DNA of 64,000 bases from Litchfieldella anticariensis FP35 = DSM 16096 (GCF_000409775.1 NZ_KE332377.1:558001-622000), one strand, 5' to 3'. Positions 17,338-28,487 are shown, counted from the first letter of the stretch. Notes: generated by a model not told the origin, from the sequence alone. Numbers and translations: made by a program.

Positions 17338-18275
17338 GTCAGAACTCCCGCCCGATCATCATCAAGCGCAAGAAAGTCGTCAAAGGCCATTACGGCGGTG
17401 CCTGGAAAATTGCCCTGGCGGATTTCATGACGGCGTTGATGGCGCTGTTCCTGGTGTTGTGGCTTCTCTCCACGGCCAGTCAGGAGCAGCTCGAAGGGGT
17501 GGCGGAGTACTTTCGCACTCCGCTGGCGTCCGCCGTCGTCGGTGGCAACAAGACCACAGGGAGCACCAGTGCGATTCCCGGAGGCGGGCCGGATCCGGTA
17601 CATACCGACGGAGAGCGCATGCGCATTGATCTGCGTTCTGAAACCCGCCCCAGTGACGAGCAGCGCTCCTTCATCAATCTACAACGTCGTCTGGAAAGCT
17701 TGATCGAGGGCGACCCCCAGCTTCGCGACATGAAGGCCCAGATGCGTTTCGATATGACGCCCGAAGGATTGCGCATTCAATTGGTGGATACCGAACAGCG
17801 CCCGATGTTCGAACTCGGTAGCGATCATGTGGAGCCTTATATGCGGGACCTGCTGCGGGCCATTGCGCCGATACTCAATGAGATGCCCAACTCGCTCAGC
17901 ATCAGTGGCCACACGGACGACATCCCCTATGCGGGGGGAGAACGAGGTTACAGCAACTGGGAGCTCTCCACCGACCGTGCCAATGCATCGCGTCGCGAGT
18001 TGGTCGCCGGCGGGCTGGATGCCGACAAGCTGCTGCGGGTGGCGGGCTTGGGAGCGCGCGTGCCTCTGGCCGCAACCGACCCCGGCGCCCCGGTGAACCG
18101 CCGTATCGCCGTGGTCGTGCTCGACAGGCGAGCAGCACGGCAGATCCTCTCCGAACAAGGGTTGCCGAGTGGTGCGGTGCCTTCGCCGGCGGGCTCGCCG
18201 TTATCGGAGACGCTGCCGCAGACCCCTATCGAACAGTTCACCCAGGGGTTGAAGGAAGGCGTCACCGACGAATGA
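17334..18275 (+). CDS. motB: Flagellar motor stator protein MotB
   Basis: Stator subunit anchored to peptidoglycan, 313 aa. One N-terminal membrane helix contains the ion-binding aspartate, D30 in ALADFMTALMALFLVLWLL (E. coli D32). The C-terminal half is an OmpA-like peptidoglycan-binding domain: LSISGHTDDIPYAGGERGYSNWELSTDRANASRRELVAGGL and NRRIAVVVL. The helix sequence resembles proton-type MotB rather than PomB, which is only suggestive. It is translationally coupled to motA. Confidence 0.96.
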   Translation: MSQNSRPIIIKRKKVVKGHYGGAWKIALADFMTALMALFLVLWLLSTASQEQLEGVAEYFRTPLASAVVGGNKTTGSTSAIPGGGPDPVHTDGERMRIDLRSETRPSDEQRSFINLQRRLESLIEGDPQLRDMKAQMRFDMTPEGLRIQLVDTEQRPMFELGSDHVEPYMRDLLRAIAPILNEMPNSLSISGHTDDIPYAGGERGYSNWELSTDRANASRRELVAGGLDADKLLRVAGLGARVPLAATDPGAPVNRRIAVVVLDRRAARQILSEQGLPSGAVPSPAGSPLSETLPQTPIEQFTQGLKEGVTDE

Positions 18276-18332
18276 GCAGCATCATGCTGGGCGGCTGACC
18301 CGGACACTACCACCATCATCGCGGGAACGAGC

Positions 18333-20474
18333 ATGGATATCAGCGATTTCTACGAAACATTCTTCGAAGAGGCGGAAGAGCTCCTCGGCGACATGGAGCG
18401 GCACCTGCTCGAGCTGGACATTGACGAGCCGGATGCCGAACAGCTCAACGCCATCTTTCGTGCGGCGCATTCGATCAAGGGGGGGGCGGGAACCTTCGGA
18501 TTCGACGTGTTGCAGCAGACGACGCACCTGCTCGAAAACCTGCTCGATCACACCCGGCGCGGAGAGTTGGCGCTGCGTCGCGACATCGTCGACACCTTTC
18601 TGGAAGCCAAGGATATGTTGCACGACCAACTCGATGCCTACCGTAACGGTGCAGAACCCGACCCCGAAGCTTTCGAACGAATCTGCAAGACCTTGCAGAC
18701 CCTGGCACTGGAGGAGATGGGCAAGAGCGTGGATGGTGGTAGTGATAGTGCCGCTCAGCCCACGGTTGCCGTCGAACCCAAGGAGAATGCCGAGCCTTCT
18801 GTCGAGGAGAGCAGCGAGCCTGCGGCTTCCAAGTCGGCGGATGTCGCTGCCGATAGTGGACGATTGTCCGTGGCCCTGATCGACGTGAGTGAAAAGGATC
18901 GGGAGACGCTAGTCGAGGAGCTGGGGAATCTTGGCAAGGTTCTCGACCAACAAGGCGACGCCAAGCGCTATGTCGTCGAGTTGGAGACGAACGCGAGCCG
19001 CGGCGATATCGAGGCAGTGATGTGCTTTATCGTCGAACCCGAGCAGCTCGAGATTCAGACGGCTGCACCGGCTCAAGCGGTCGTCGATAGCGTGGCTGAG
19101 ACCCAAGACACTCCTAGCGATGCCAAGCAGGAAGCGTCAGGCGGTGACCCTCAAACGCCGGTTCCAGTGGCGAACAAGCCGCCAGCGGCAAAAACCAAAC
19201 CCAAGGCAAACAGTAATGCCAAGGGCGGTGGGGGGGAATCGACGTCGATTCGGGTCCCGGTAGACAAGGTCGACCAGATCATCAACCTGGTGGGCGAGCT
19301 GATCATCACTCAATCGATGCTCGACCAGACGGCCAGTGAGTTGGACGGTGTTTCTCATGGCGCCCTTGTCAACGGCATGAGCCTTCTGCAACGCAATGCG
19401 CGCGACCTGCAGGAAGCGGTGATGTCGATTCGCATGGTGCCCATGGACTACGTGTTCAGCCGTTTCCCACGTCTGGTGAGGGACTTGGCGGCAAAGCTCG
19501 ACAAGGACGTGGAGCTGGTTACGGAAGGTAAGTCTACCGAGCTCGACAAGGGGCTGACCGAACGCATCATCGATCCGCTCACGCACTTGGTGCGTAACAG
19601 TCTCGATCATGGCATCGAGACGCCTGATGCTCGAGAAGCCGCCGGTAAGTCGCGTACGGGCAAGCTGACACTCTCGGCGCAGCATCAGGGGGGCAATATC
19701 CTGATCGAAGTGGTTGACGATGGCGCGGGCCTCAATCGTGAGAAGTTGCTGGCCAAGGCACGTTCCAATGGTCTTAGTGTCTCCGACAGCATGAGCGACG
19801 ATGAGGTCTGGCAATTGATCTTCGCTCCTGGTTTTTCTACCGCCGAGCAAGTCAGCGACGTTTCGGGTCGTGGCGTGGGCATGGATGTGGTCAAGCGCAA
19901 TATCCAATCCATGGGGGGGCATGTCGAGATTCTGTCGCGTCCCGGTGAGGGGACCACCACGCGCATCGTACTGCCGCTGACCCTGGCGATACTCGATGGC
20001 ATGTCGATCAAGGTAGGCGAGGAGATGTATATCTTGCCGCTGGGGGCGGTGCTCGAATCGTTGCAACCGACGGCGGAGGATCTCTACGCAATGCCGGGCA
20101 ACGATATCCTCCTCAAAGTGCGTGACGAGTACCTGCCGGTGATAGCCGTGCAGGAAGTCCTGGATGTCGAGAAAGCCTGTACCGCGCCGACCGACTGTAT
20201 CGCCGTGATCGTTCAAGGTGAAGGCCGTCGCTATGCCCTGCTGGTCGACGATCTGGTGGGGCAGCAGCAAGTGGTGGTCAAGAATCTGGAAACCAACTAT
20301 CGCAAGGTGCCGGGTGTGTCTGCCGCCACCATTTTGGGGGATGGCAGTGTCGCTTTGATCCTCGATATTGCCGATATGCACCGCCTGAGCCGAACCAAAC
20401 AAGAAGCGCGGCAGACCCGCTTGCCTGCCGTGTCTAACAAACCACTGCCTTTCAAGGAGGTAGAACCGTCATGA
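18333..20474 (+). CDS. cheA: Chemotaxis histidine kinase CheA
   Basis: Kinase that phosphorylates CheY and CheB in response to receptors. In the 713-aa product the Hpt domain holds the phosphorylated H46 ([14 protein letters not shown]). A P2-like region lies at about 170-240, then a P/K/A-rich linker. The P3 dimerisation domain starts with [26 protein letters not shown]. The ATPase has the N-box [13 protein letters not shown], the G1 box EVVDDGAGL and the G2 box [13 protein letters not shown]. The CheW-like P5 domain covers about 555-690. It is larger than E. coli CheA (654 aa), mainly in the linkers. It overlaps cheW by 4 bases. Confidence 0.97.
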   Translation: MDISDFYETFFEEAEELLGDMERHLLELDIDEPDAEQLNAIFRAAHSIKGGAGTFGFDVLQQTTHLLENLLDHTRRGELALRRDIVDTFLEAKDMLHDQLDAYRNGAEPDPEAFERICKTLQTLALEEMGKSVDGGSDSAAQPTVAVEPKENAEPSVEESSEPAASKSADVAADSGRLSVALIDVSEKDRETLVEELGNLGKVLDQQGDAKRYVVELETNASRGDIEAVMCFIVEPEQLEIQTAAPAQAVVDSVAETQDTPSDAKQEASGGDPQTPVPVANKPPAAKTKPKANSNAKGGGGESTSIRVPVDKVDQIINLVGELIITQSMLDQTASELDGVSHGALVNGMSLLQRNARDLQEAVMSIRMVPMDYVFSRFPRLVRDLAAKLDKDVELVTEGKSTELDKGLTERIIDPLTHLVRNSLDHGIETPDAREAAGKSRTGKLTLSAQHQGGNILIEVVDDGAGLNREKLLAKARSNGLSVSDSMSDDEVWQLIFAPGFSTAEQVSDVSGRGVGMDVVKRNIQSMGGHVEILSRPGEGTTTRIVLPLTLAILDGMSIKVGEEMYILPLGAVLESLQPTAEDLYAMPGNDILLKVRDEYLPVIAVQEVLDVEKACTAPTDCIAVIVQGEGRRYALLVDDLVGQQQVVVKNLETNYRKVPGVSAATILGDGSVALILDIADMHRLSRTKQEARQTRLPAVSNKPLPFKEVEPS

Positions 20475-20965
20475 CGAGCACAAACTCTGCCAGTGTCGCC
20501 GCCGTGGAGGCTCATAGCAGCGAATTCCTGGTGTTTTCGCTGGGTGAGGAAGAGTACGCCATCGATATTCTCAAGGTGCAGGAGATCCGCGGTTACGAGA
20601 ATGTGACGCGGATCGCCAATGCACCGGATTTCATTAAGGGGGTGACCAATTTGCGGGGCGTGATCGTGCCGATCGTCGACCTGCGCATCAAGTTTCACCT
20701 CGACAAGGTCGAGTATGGTGGTCAGACCGTGGTCATCGTGGTCAATGTCGGCGAGCGTATCGTGGGCATCGTAGTCGATGGCGTTTCCGACGTCATGACA
20801 TTGACACCAGAGCAGATCAAGCCAGCACCGGAGTTCGGGGTGACGCTTTCTTCCGATTATCTGAGTGGATTGGGCAGTCTCGAGGATCGCATGCTGGTGC
20901 TGGTCGACATCGAAAAGCTGTTGACCAGCGAGGAGATGGCCATCGTCGATCACGTGAGTGAGTGA
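20471..20965 (+). CDS. cheW: Chemotaxis coupling protein CheW
   Basis: Links receptors to CheA. The 164-aa product carries one CheW-like domain: [58 protein letters not shown], ending in [11 protein letters not shown]. Length and sequence are very close to enteric CheW. It overlaps cheA and is followed by a good terminator, so cheA-cheW end a transcript. Confidence 0.97.
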   Translation: MTSTNSASVAAVEAHSSEFLVFSLGEEEYAIDILKVQEIRGYENVTRIANAPDFIKGVTNLRGVIVPIVDLRIKFHLDKVEYGGQTVVIVVNVGERIVGIVVDGVSDVMTLTPEQIKPAPEFGVTLSSDYLSGLGSLEDRMLVLVDIEKLLTSEEMAIVDHVSE

Positions 20966-20981
20966 GAGTCCGTTTCCAGTG

Positions 20982-21013
20982 GCGAGGGGTGCGAAGCACT
21001 TCCTCGCTTTTTT
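20982..21013 (+). terminator. Terminator after cheW
   Basis: Stem GCGAGGGGTGC (20982-20992) pairs with GCACTTCCTCGC (20996-21007) with minor mismatch, loop GAA, followed directly by six T. Confidence 0.85.
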
Positions 21014-21036
21014 GTGGGTATCGGGAGCATGAGCCC

Positions 21037-21063
21037 TCAAGAAAGTTCATGCCTGGCCGATAA
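21037..21063 (+). promoter_or_regulatory. Sigma-28 (FliA) promoter for the receptor gene at 21201
   Basis: TCAAGAAA, 11 bases, then GCCGATAA, an exact match in the -10 element. It lies between the cheW terminator and the receptor gene, about 140 bases before its start. Confidence 0.75.
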
Positions 21064-21200
21064 CCCGGCATATAAATAACAACGATACGGCCCTGATGTA
21101 GCAATGTAGCGGCATGTGTCGGCAAGCGCTGCTCATGTCTAGTCCAGTCTGGCGATGGCGTGTTCCAGACGCAATCGCAGGGAAAGAGCGAGGGGACAGT

Positions 21201-22544
21201 GTGAAGTTACTCGGTAATATGACGGTGAGGGTCAGTTGGGCGCTGGTATTGGCCGCCTTTTCGCTCTTGATTCTAACGACGAGCGGTTTGGGGGTTTATA
21301 TCCTAAGTGAAGGCCACGATGCCGTGGCTAGGCTGGCGCCCCATGCCGGCGAGTCTGGGCAAGTGGCGCTGCAAGCTTTCGATATCTTTTCCACTAGAAT
21401 GCGCTGGGCCATCGTCGGTGTGGTGGTGCTGTCCGTCGTGATGATCGCTGTGGTGCTATGGGGCGTGACCGTCAATGTGATTCGCCCATTGAACAAGGTG
21501 GTCGGGCATTTTGGACGTATGGCCGAGGGTGATCTTTCCGAGCGCATCGAGGCGCACGGCAACAACGAGATTGGCAAACTCTATGCCTCCCTGTCGCATA
21601 TGCAGCGGAGTCTGTCGCGTACCGTGGGGACCGTTCGTAATAGCAGTCAGTCGATTTATCGGGGAGCTCAGGACATTGCTCGCGGTAACAATGACTTGTC
21701 CTCGCGAACCGAACAGCAGGCCGCTTCGCTGGAGGAGACAGCATCCAGCATGGAGGAGTTGACCTCAACGGTTGGCCAGAATGCGGATAATGCCCGTCAG
21801 GCTAGCCAGTTGGCAGCCAATGCGTCTCAGACAGCAAGCCGTGGTGGTGCGGTGGTTGGTGACGTGGTCGATACCATGCGCGAGATCAGCAGCAGTTCCC
21901 GCCAGGTCACTGAGATCATCAAGGTCATCGACTCGATCGCCTTCCAGACCAATATCCTCGCTTTGAATGCTTCTGTGGAAGCGGCCCGGGCTGGCGAGCA
22001 GGGGCGTGGCTTCGCCGTCGTGGCAGGAGAAGTTCGCAGCTTGGCCAGTCGTAGTGGCGAAGCGGCCAAGGAGATTCGTGCTCTGATCGAGGCATCCGTT
22101 GCCAAGGTCGAGGCGGGGACCGCATTGGTTGACCAGGCGGGTAACACCATGGAGGAGATCGTTGCCTCGGTGCAGAAGGTGACTGACATCATGGATGAAA
22201 TTGCTTCAGCTTCCCAAGAACAGAGTAACGGCATCAATCAGGTCAATCAGGCCATCACACAAATGGACCAGGTGACTCAACAGAATGCTGGCCTGGTGCA
22301 ACAGGCGGCGTCGGCCGCCAGCGAACTGGAAACCGAGGTCGCGCGTTTGCGTGAGGCAGTAGCGCAGTTCCGTCTGTCGCAATCCGAAGGGGGCGAGTCA
22401 TCCCAGGGTCGTGAAGAGGACAGCCTATCTCGCTGGTTGCCCAATCTCGGCGGTGGAACATCACGACCGCGTGGTGGCAAGGCTTCTGCGGCATCGGTGC
22501 CGACGACTTCGCCTACCAATGACGACGATTGGGAATCCTTTTAA
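21201..22544 (+). CDS. Methyl-accepting chemotaxis protein with very short periplasmic loop
   Basis: Chemoreceptor, 447 aa from GTG 21201 (GAGGGGAC upstream); the ATG at 21114 would add 29 unconvincing residues. TM1 covers about 9-33 and TM2 about 70-95, leaving only about 35 residues outside the membrane. A HAMP domain follows ([35 protein letters not shown]), then the signalling domain with the tip [36 protein letters not shown]. The tail ends DDDWESF, a C-terminal pentapeptide of the type that docks CheR and CheB. The tiny outer part suggests sensing through the membrane or by HAMP rather than a periplasmic ligand. It has its own sigma-28 promoter. Confidence 0.94.
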   Translation: MKLLGNMTVRVSWALVLAAFSLLILTTSGLGVYILSEGHDAVARLAPHAGESGQVALQAFDIFSTRMRWAIVGVVVLSVVMIAVVLWGVTVNVIRPLNKVVGHFGRMAEGDLSERIEAHGNNEIGKLYASLSHMQRSLSRTVGTVRNSSQSIYRGAQDIARGNNDLSSRTEQQAASLEETASSMEELTSTVGQNADNARQASQLAANASQTASRGGAVVGDVVDTMREISSSSRQVTEIIKVIDSIAFQTNILALNASVEAARAGEQGRGFAVVAGEVRSLASRSGEAAKEIRALIEASVAKVEAGTALVDQAGNTMEEIVASVQKVTDIMDEIASASQEQSNGINQVNQAITQMDQVTQQNAGLVQQAASAASELETEVARLREAVAQFRLSQSEGGESSQGREEDSLSRWLPNLGGGTSRPRGGKASAASVPTTSPTNDDDWESF

Positions 22545-22610
22545 AAACGATAATGTACCGGCCTGGCCTGTATGCCACCAAGGCCAGTCGCCTCAGCAGG
22601 GGGTAGCAAC

Positions 22611-24815
22611 ATGCGCAACAACCAGCCGGTGACACACCGGGAATACACGCTTGACGACAACGATTTTCTGATCTCGCGAACGGATCTCAAGGGACGGATC
22701 ACCTATGCCAATCCTGCCTTCATTACCGTCAGTGGTTTCAGTCATGAAGAACTGATAGGCGCCCCGCACAACTTGGTGCGTCATCCGGACATGCCGCCCG
22801 AAGCCTTCACCAATCTCTGGGAAACGCTGCAGGCTGGTGAAACCTGGAATGGCTTGGTCAAGAACCGGCGCAAGAATGGCGATCACTACTGGGTCGATGC
22901 CAGTGTGACGCCGATCGTCGAGAGTGGAGAAGTCGTCGGCTACGCATCGGTTCGTATCAAAGCCGAGAGCGAGGCTATCGAGTATGCCGAGCAAGCCTAT
23001 GGTGCCATTCGCGACGGTCGTGGCAAACAGCTACGCCTGAATCGTGGACGCTTGCAGCGTCGTGGGCTGTTCGGCATGTTCAAGCGCGTGAACATGCGTA
23101 CCATGCGAGCGCGATTGGCCAGCATGGTGATGATATCGGCATTGCTGTTGACGGCCAGTGGCGGCCTGGGGCTCTATGGCTTGCAGGCGTCCGGCGAGCG
23201 ACTGCAGGAACTCAATCGAGAGGGTTTGGGGGATGTGGCACGTCTGCAACGCATTGACCAACTGATGACTCAGGGACGGCAGCGTCTGGACCGGCCGGTC
23301 AGTAACCCTATGTCGGCGGATGCCGAGAAGGTCGGCGAGGATGTCAGGCAAGTGGTGTCGTCACTGGAGGAGGCCTGGGCTCAGTTCGCTGCTGGGGCCA
23401 GTAACCAGACGGCCGAGGTCGAAGCCTTTGGTGAAGGCCTCGATCACTATATTCAAGCTGGCTTGGTCGCTGCGGTGGACAGCCTGGCCAGTGGCGATTT
23501 CTATGCCGCCTATGTTGCCCATAACGAAGTATTGAAGGTCGAAGGCGCGGAGCTATCCAAGTCGGTCAATGCCCTGGTTGCTGACAAGCAGGCCGATGCG
23601 CAGGCGATGGCTGAGGAGGCGCAAGTCGGTCAACGGCAGATGCTGATGGCCCAAGGAGCATTGTTGGCGTTGGGCCTGGTGGTGATGATCCTGTTGGGGG
23701 TCATGACCATGCGCGCCTTGCTCAAGCCGCTGCGTGAATCGATGAACTTTACCCTGCAGATCGCTGCCGGCAACTTGGCGGCTACGATGCCGGCCCAGCG
23801 TAACGATGAAGCCGGTCGCCTGATGCGAGCGCTCAATGTGATGCGCAAGAGCCTGGCCAGCATCGTCGGCAACGTCAATAGCGGTGTCGACGTGGTCACG
23901 CCGGCAGCCCAGGATATCGCCAAGGGGAACGAGGATCTGTCGTCGCGTACCGAGCAACAAGCGGCTTCGTTGCAGGAAACCGCATCAAGCATGGAGCAGA
24001 TGACCACCACGGTACAGCAGAATGCCGACAATGCACGTCAGGCCAGTGGACTGGCGGTGGACAATACCAATCGAGTACGCGAGACGGGCGAACTGATGAA
24101 TCAGGTGGTGGAGACCATGGGGCGCATCACCGAAAGCTCGCGCAAGATGACCGATATCATCAACGTCATCGATTCTATTGCCTTTCAGACCAATATCCTG
24201 GCATTGAACGCGTCGGTGGAAGCCGCTCGTGCTGGTGAACAGGGCAGGGGCTTTGCCGTGGTCGCTGGCGAGGTTCGCAATCTGGCGGGGCGCAGTTCAG
24301 ATGCCGCCAAGGAGATCCGAGCCTTGATCGATGGCTCCGCCAAAGAGATCGACGGCGGTGCCGATCTGGTCAAGCGAGCAGAGGCCTCCATCGAAGAGGT
24401 CGTGGCGGCAACGACACGGGTCAACGACATCATGGGTGAGATCACCGCCGCATCCGATGAGCAAAGCGGCGGAATTTCGCAGATCAACCAAGCGATCACT
24501 CAGATGGATGAGGTCACGCAGCAGAATGCTGCGAGAGTTCAGGCATCGGCGCACGCAGCTGCCGAACTCGAGTCGCAGATCACGATGCTGGCCAATGCCA
24601 TCGCGGCATTCCGCCTGCAAGGTAGTGGTCATGAAAGTGTCAAGAGAGTCGCCAGCCAAAAAACCTCGCAATATTCGCAATCCGAGTCTTCCATACCGCG
24701 CATTGCGCAAGAGCCGTCGCATATTCACGCCAAAGAAGTGTCGCAACATCGGCAGGCCTTGAGTGGTTCGGCTGCGCACAAAGCGACGACAGCCGATGAG
24801 TGGGAGGAGTTTTGA
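22611..24815 (+). CDS. PAS-domain methyl-accepting chemotaxis protein (Aer-like)
   Basis: Receptor of 734 aa from ATG 22611 (start at 22572 possible). A PAS domain occupies about residues 10-115 ([43 protein letters not shown]), of the Aer type, which in E. coli binds FAD and senses redox; cofactor binding here is inference. Unlike Aer it also has two membrane segments (about 168-190 and 343-370) around a roughly 155-residue region, then HAMP and a signalling domain nearly identical at the tip to the preceding receptor. The C-terminus is DEWEEF, a CheR/CheB docking tail. It overlaps cheR. Confidence 0.92.
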   Translation: MRNNQPVTHREYTLDDNDFLISRTDLKGRITYANPAFITVSGFSHEELIGAPHNLVRHPDMPPEAFTNLWETLQAGETWNGLVKNRRKNGDHYWVDASVTPIVESGEVVGYASVRIKAESEAIEYAEQAYGAIRDGRGKQLRLNRGRLQRRGLFGMFKRVNMRTMRARLASMVMISALLLTASGGLGLYGLQASGERLQELNREGLGDVARLQRIDQLMTQGRQRLDRPVSNPMSADAEKVGEDVRQVVSSLEEAWAQFAAGASNQTAEVEAFGEGLDHYIQAGLVAAVDSLASGDFYAAYVAHNEVLKVEGAELSKSVNALVADKQADAQAMAEEAQVGQRQMLMAQGALLALGLVVMILLGVMTMRALLKPLRESMNFTLQIAAGNLAATMPAQRNDEAGRLMRALNVMRKSLASIVGNVNSGVDVVTPAAQDIAKGNEDLSSRTEQQAASLQETASSMEQMTTTVQQNADNARQASGLAVDNTNRVRETGELMNQVVETMGRITESSRKMTDIINVIDSIAFQTNILALNASVEAARAGEQGRGFAVVAGEVRNLAGRSSDAAKEIRALIDGSAKEIDGGADLVKRAEASIEEVVAATTRVNDIMGEITAASDEQSGGISQINQAITQMDEVTQQNAARVQASAHAAAELESQITMLANAIAAFRLQGSGHESVKRVASQKTSQYSQSESSIPRIAQEPSHIHAKEVSQHRQALSGSAAHKATTADEWEEF

Positions 24816-25687
24816 GCAGTATTCCTCCCGACAGCGTTGGCCGGCCCCAGTGGCCGGCCACCGGCACGCTCGAGCGTGATTTGATACTGACGGATGCCGA
24901 TTTTGCGCGTATCCGCCAGTTGATTTACGAACGCGCCGGCATCGTTCTTGCCGAGCATAAGCGCGAGATGGTCTATAGTCGCCTAGCCAAGCGTTTGCGT
25001 CATCACGGAATGACGCACTTCAGCGATTATATAGCGCGCTTGGAACGGCAGCCGGCGGCGCGGGAGTGGGAGGCCTTCACCAATGCGTTGACCACCAACC
25101 TGACCGCCTTCTTTCGCGAGGCGCATCATTTCCCTTTACTGGCCTCGCATATCGCCAGCAAGCCGGGGCCGGTGCGCATCTGGAGCGCGGCGGCGTCGAC
25201 AGGAGAAGAGCCTTACTCCATTGCCATGACCCTGCTAGAGACACTGGGCCCACGTGCGAGTGAAAGTCGGGTGGTGGCAACCGACATCGACACCGATGCT
25301 CTGGAGCGGGCTAGTGCCGCCATCTATCCCATGGAGCAGGTGCGCAAGCTCGATGAAACTCGTGTCAAGCGTTTCTTTCTCAAGGGAAGCGGTGAGCGCA
25401 TCGGCCTGGCGAGAGTGCGTCCGGAAGTGTCGGCGTTGGTCGAGTTGAATAACCTCAACCTGTTGGCGCCGGACTGGTCGATAAAGGGGCCTTTCGATGC
25501 CATCTTCTGCCGCAATGTGATGATTTATTTCGACAAGAAGACCCAGGCGAAGATTCTTTCTCGCTTCGCTCCCTTGCTCAAACCGGATGGACTGCTGTTC
25601 GCCGGACACTCCGAGAATTTTTCTTATATAAGCGAGGCATTTCGGCTGCGTGGTCAAACGGTTTATGTCTTGGCCCCACGTGGCTGA
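24812..25687 (+). CDS. cheR: Chemotaxis protein methyltransferase CheR
   Basis: Transfers methyl groups from S-adenosyl-methionine to receptor glutamates. About 291 aa from TTG 24812, which overlaps the receptor stop with GGGAGGAG just upstream; an in-frame GTG at 24800 is the alternative. The N-terminal helical domain contains [18 protein letters not shown] and [15 protein letters not shown]. The methyltransferase core has [17 protein letters not shown] (SAM binding), [12 protein letters not shown], and [13 protein letters not shown]. Adjacent receptors carry WEEF/WESF tails, so a tethered CheR is plausible. Confidence 0.96.
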   Translation: MSSIPPDSVGRPQWPATGTLERDLILTDADFARIRQLIYERAGIVLAEHKREMVYSRLAKRLRHHGMTHFSDYIARLERQPAAREWEAFTNALTTNLTAFFREAHHFPLLASHIASKPGPVRIWSAAASTGEEPYSIAMTLLETLGPRASESRVVATDIDTDALERASAAIYPMEQVRKLDETRVKRFFLKGSGERIGLARVRPEVSALVELNNLNLLAPDWSIKGPFDAIFCRNVMIYFDKKTQAKILSRFAPLLKPDGLLFAGHSENFSYISEAFRLRGQTVYVLAPRG

Positions 25688-25698
25688 GTGAGACTTGT

Positions 25699-25725
25699 TA
25701 AAGCCTGGCCAGGTCGTGCCGATAT
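25699..25725 (+). promoter_or_regulatory. Sigma-28 (FliA) promoter for cheB
   Basis: TAAAGCCT, 11 bases, then GCCGATAT, in the 101-base gap between cheR and cheB. It matches the consensus with correct spacing, about 65 bases before the cheB start. Confidence 0.7.
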
Positions 25726-25788
25726 AACCCTTGGAACCGTACAAGAAGCTGCCGACTCGCTGCGTCGACATCGCAAAGGAGATCTAAT

Positions 25789-26850
25789 TTGAGTGCAGCC
25801 AAGATCAAGGTGCTGTGCGTCGATGACTCGGCGCTGATACGTGACCTGATGACCGAGATCATCAATGCGCAGGACGATATGGAGGTCGTCGCCGTTGCCC
25901 CGGATCCACTGGTGGCACGCGACCTGATCAAGCGCCATAACCCGGATGTCCTGACGCTGGATGTGGAAATGCCGCGGATGGATGGCTTGGACTTTCTCGA
26001 ACGGCTAATGCGCCTGCGACCGATGCCGGTCTTGATGGTTTCCTCGCTGACTCAAGCGGGTTCGGAGGTCACACTTCGGGCATTGGAGCTTGGCGCTGTG
26101 GACTTTCTTGCCAAGCCGTCGCTAGGCATTCGTAACGGCATGCTCGACTACGGTGAACTGATCGCCGAAAAGATTCGTGCTGCGGCACGTTCTCGTCCGC
26201 GCCAGGCGCGGCGTGTCGACGCTCCAGCGCCAGTTCCTCTCAAGGCACCGTTGGTGTCCAGTGAGAAGCTGCTGATCATCGGTGCTTCCACGGGCGGCAC
26301 TGAGGCGATCCGAGCCGTACTCGAACCGTTACCGGCCAATGCACCTGCACTGATGATCACTCAGCACATGCCGGGTGGTTTCACCCGTTCCTTTGCCGAG
26401 CGCTTGAACAAGTTGTGTCGCATCACCGTCAAGGAGGCCGAGGATGGGGAGCGGGTGGTGCCGGGACATGCCTACATTGCGCCGGGTGACGCTCATCTCA
26501 AGCTGGCGCGAAGCGGGGCCAATTACGTGGCAAGGCTCGATAGTGGCCCGCCGGTCAATCGTCATCGCCCATCGGTCGATGTGCTGTTCGATTCCGTGGC
26601 CCAGCATGCCGGACGTAACGCCATAGGCGTGCTGCTGACCGGCATGGGGCGTGATGGAGCACAAGGATTGCTGAGAATGCGCCAGGCAGGTTCCATGACC
26701 CTGGCTCAGGACGAAGCGAGCTGCGTCGTTTTCGGCATGCCCCGCGAGGCCATTGCCCTGGGAGGAGCCAGTGAAGTGGTGTCGCTGGAAGATGTCGCAC
26801 CTCGGCTGATGGCATTGGCTGCGGCATCGGGCCGTGCCCAACGAGTATGA
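25789..26850 (+). CDS. cheB: Chemotaxis methylesterase/deamidase CheB
   Basis: Removes receptor methyl groups when phosphorylated by CheA. The start is TTG 25789 with AAGGAGAT upstream, giving 353 aa. The receiver domain has D58 as phosphoacceptor ([17 protein letters not shown]) and KPS near residue 105. The linker follows at about 125-160. The esterase domain contains the triad S167 (GASTGGTEA), H193 (TQHMPGGFT) and D289 ([10 protein letters not shown]). It probably has its own sigma-28 promoter, which would let it and the downstream genes be read separately from cheA. Confidence 0.97.
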   Translation: MSAAKIKVLCVDDSALIRDLMTEIINAQDDMEVVAVAPDPLVARDLIKRHNPDVLTLDVEMPRMDGLDFLERLMRLRPMPVLMVSSLTQAGSEVTLRALELGAVDFLAKPSLGIRNGMLDYGELIAEKIRAAARSRPRQARRVDAPAPVPLKAPLVSSEKLLIIGASTGGTEAIRAVLEPLPANAPALMITQHMPGGFTRSFAERLNKLCRITVKEAEDGERVVPGHAYIAPGDAHLKLARSGANYVARLDSGPPVNRHRPSVDVLFDSVAQHAGRNAIGVLLTGMGRDGAQGLLRMRQAGSMTLAQDEASCVVFGMPREAIALGGASEVVSLEDVAPRLMALAAASGRAQRV

Positions 26851-27232
26851 CGCGCGGTTTGAACCTCGGATGATAACGATGGTGCAGAGGAAGGAAGACG
26901 CCAGCATGATCCATCTACTGCCAATAATCTCATGCTGGACCAGTTGTCCCAGGCCAATGACCGGATCGCCATGGCAGGGGATAGTCTGGAACGCGCTGAG
27001 CGCCGCTGTCTCACTCGAAGAGCAGGCGAGCCGCCGGGAACAAGCTGTGTCGATTTTCCGCCTGCCAGGGCTAACACATCAAACGTTGTCGGCATCCGTT
27101 GACAAGACACCTGTCTCGCGAGCCTTGCCAGCACGTGCCGAAACCGAGAAGAACGCCTCGAAGCCAGTGAGTGACAAGCGACAGCCAGCGCGTCGCGAAG
27201 CTGTGACCGAGGATGATTGGGAAGAATTTTGA
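26834..27232 (+). pseudogene. 3' remnant of a methyl-accepting chemotaxis protein gene
   Basis: An open frame here encodes 132 aa, but only the part from 27002 (residue 57) looks like a real protein: AAVSLEEQASRREQAVSIFRL matches the last helix of a receptor signalling domain. It then has a flexible linker and ends in DDWEEF, the docking tail seen on the adjacent receptor (DEWEEF). The first 56 residues overlap cheB and resemble nothing. A second frame upstream (26934 on, LMLDQLSQANDRIAMAGDSLERAERR) looks protein-like, suggesting a frame disruption. The receptor body is missing, so this is most likely the stump of a deleted third receptor. Confidence 0.65.
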
Positions 27233-27243
27233 TAGATGAATAT

Positions 27244-27262
27244 GGCCGGTTTCCTGCCGGCC
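27244..27262 (+). repeat. Small GC hairpin before cheY
   Basis: GGCCGG (27244-27249) and CCGGCC (27257-27262) can pair around a 7-base loop, between the receptor remnant and cheY. No T-run follows. It may be a leftover terminator of the lost receptor gene or an mRNA structure. Confidence 0.3.
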
Positions 27263-27295
27263 CTCCCGACTGCCATGACGTAACGAGGAAGACCA

Positions 27296-27685
27296 ATGGC
27301 CGACAAGAACATGAGCATTCTGGTAGTGGACGACTTTCCTACCATGCGTCGTATCGTTCGTAGCCTGCTCAAGGAGCTGGGGTTCACGAACGTGGAAGAG
27401 GCGGAAGATGGCCAGGATGGTCTGTCCAAACTCAAGACTGGTAACTTCGAGTTCGTGGTTTCCGACTGGAACATGCCCAACCTGGATGGGTTGGAAATGC
27501 TCAAGCAGATCCGCGCCGATGATGCCTTGAAGCATCTGCCGGTGTTGATGGTTACCGCTGAAGCCAAGAAAGAGAACATCATTGCTGCGGCCCAGGCTGG
27601 CGCTAACGGCTATGTGGTCAAACCCTTCACGGCGGCGACTCTGGAAGAAAAACTCAACAAGATTTTCGAGAAGCTGGGGAAGTAA
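27296..27685 (+). CDS. cheY: Chemotaxis response regulator CheY
   Basis: Single receiver domain that, when phosphorylated, binds the motor switch. The 129-aa product carries D12/D13, D57 (VVSDWNMP), T87 and K109 (YVVKPFT), the exact E. coli positions, and very high overall similarity to enteric CheY. GAGGAAG lies before the start. It is 37 bases upstream of cheZ. Confidence 0.98.
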   Translation: MADKNMSILVVDDFPTMRRIVRSLLKELGFTNVEEAEDGQDGLSKLKTGNFEFVVSDWNMPNLDGLEMLKQIRADDALKHLPVLMVTAEAKKENIIAAAQAGANGYVVKPFTAATLEEKLNKIFEKLGK

Positions 27686-27722
27686 TGAACCCTGAGTCAG
27701 CATTAGCCAAGGAGACGCGATC

Positions 27723-28406
27723 ATGAACGGTGATGCGCAACAGTCGTCTGGCCAGGGTCCCGACGATCTGGTCCAGCGGATCGGCCAATTGACGCGCATG
27801 CTGCGTGATAGCATGCGTGAGTTGGGACTGGATAAGGAGATCGAGAAGGCTGCCGAAGCGATTCCCGATGCCCGGGACCGGCTGAACTATGTCGCTTCGA
27901 TGACCGAGCAGGCGGCTGATCGGGCACTAAATGCCATCGATCGGGCGCAGCCCATTCAGGATGAGCTGGGAGCAAGGGCGGAAGCGCTCGATAAACGTTG
28001 GCAACAGTGGTTCGAGGATCCTATCGAGCTAAGTGAAGCCAAGGAATTGGTTAGCGAGACCAGGGCATATCTTGGTGAGGTGCCAAGCCGCACGCAAGCT
28101 ACCAATGCCGAATTGCTCGAGATCATGATGGCCCAGGACTTCCAGGATCTGACGGGACAGGTGATCAAGAAAATGATGGAAGTGATCCGCGAGATCGAAC
28201 ATCAACTCGTGCAAGTGTTGCTCGATAGCGTGCCTGAGGGCGAAGAGCGTGAATCGATGCAGCGGCGTGCAGAGGGGCAGTGGGAGGCTGATGCCAAGAA
28301 ACGCGAAGAGTCACTGCTCAATGGCCCACAGATCAAGCCTGATGGAGCTGACATAGTCAGTTCCCAGGATCAGGTCGATGACCTGCTCGACGAGTTGGGC
28401 TTCTAG
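27723..28406 (+). CDS. cheZ: CheY-P phosphatase CheZ
   Basis: Dephosphorylates CheY-P. The 227-aa product contains [34 protein letters not shown], with catalytic residues D142 and Q146 in DLTGQ (E. coli D143, Q147). It ends in [11 protein letters not shown], the C-terminal helix that binds CheY-P. Length matches the family. A bidirectional-looking terminator follows. Confidence 0.97.
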   Translation: MNGDAQQSSGQGPDDLVQRIGQLTRMLRDSMRELGLDKEIEKAAEAIPDARDRLNYVASMTEQAADRALNAIDRAQPIQDELGARAEALDKRWQQWFEDPIELSEAKELVSETRAYLGEVPSRTQATNAELLEIMMAQDFQDLTGQVIKKMMEVIREIEHQLVQVLLDSVPEGEERESMQRRAEGQWEADAKKREESLLNGPQIKPDGADIVSSQDQVDDLLDELGF

Positions 28407-28441
28407 GGCCGGTCGCTTCTGCCCCTTGATCTTTCCTTCGC

Positions 28442-28487
28442 AAAAGCGCGGTAGTCGTGAATTAACGCACGATTACTCGCGCTTTTT
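28442..28487 (+). terminator. Terminator after cheZ
   Basis: AAAAGCGCG...GTCGTG (28442-28459) can pair with the segment around 28468-28482, followed by five T at 28483-28487. The stem has a few mismatches. The A-run on the left side would also allow it to work in the other direction. Confidence 0.65.

Noticed and set aside
19137-20402. Open frame of 421 aa on the minus strand opposite cheA
   Set aside because: Shadow of cheA. Its composition is rich in H, Q and R, typical of reverse-frame translation, and it has no recognisable domain.
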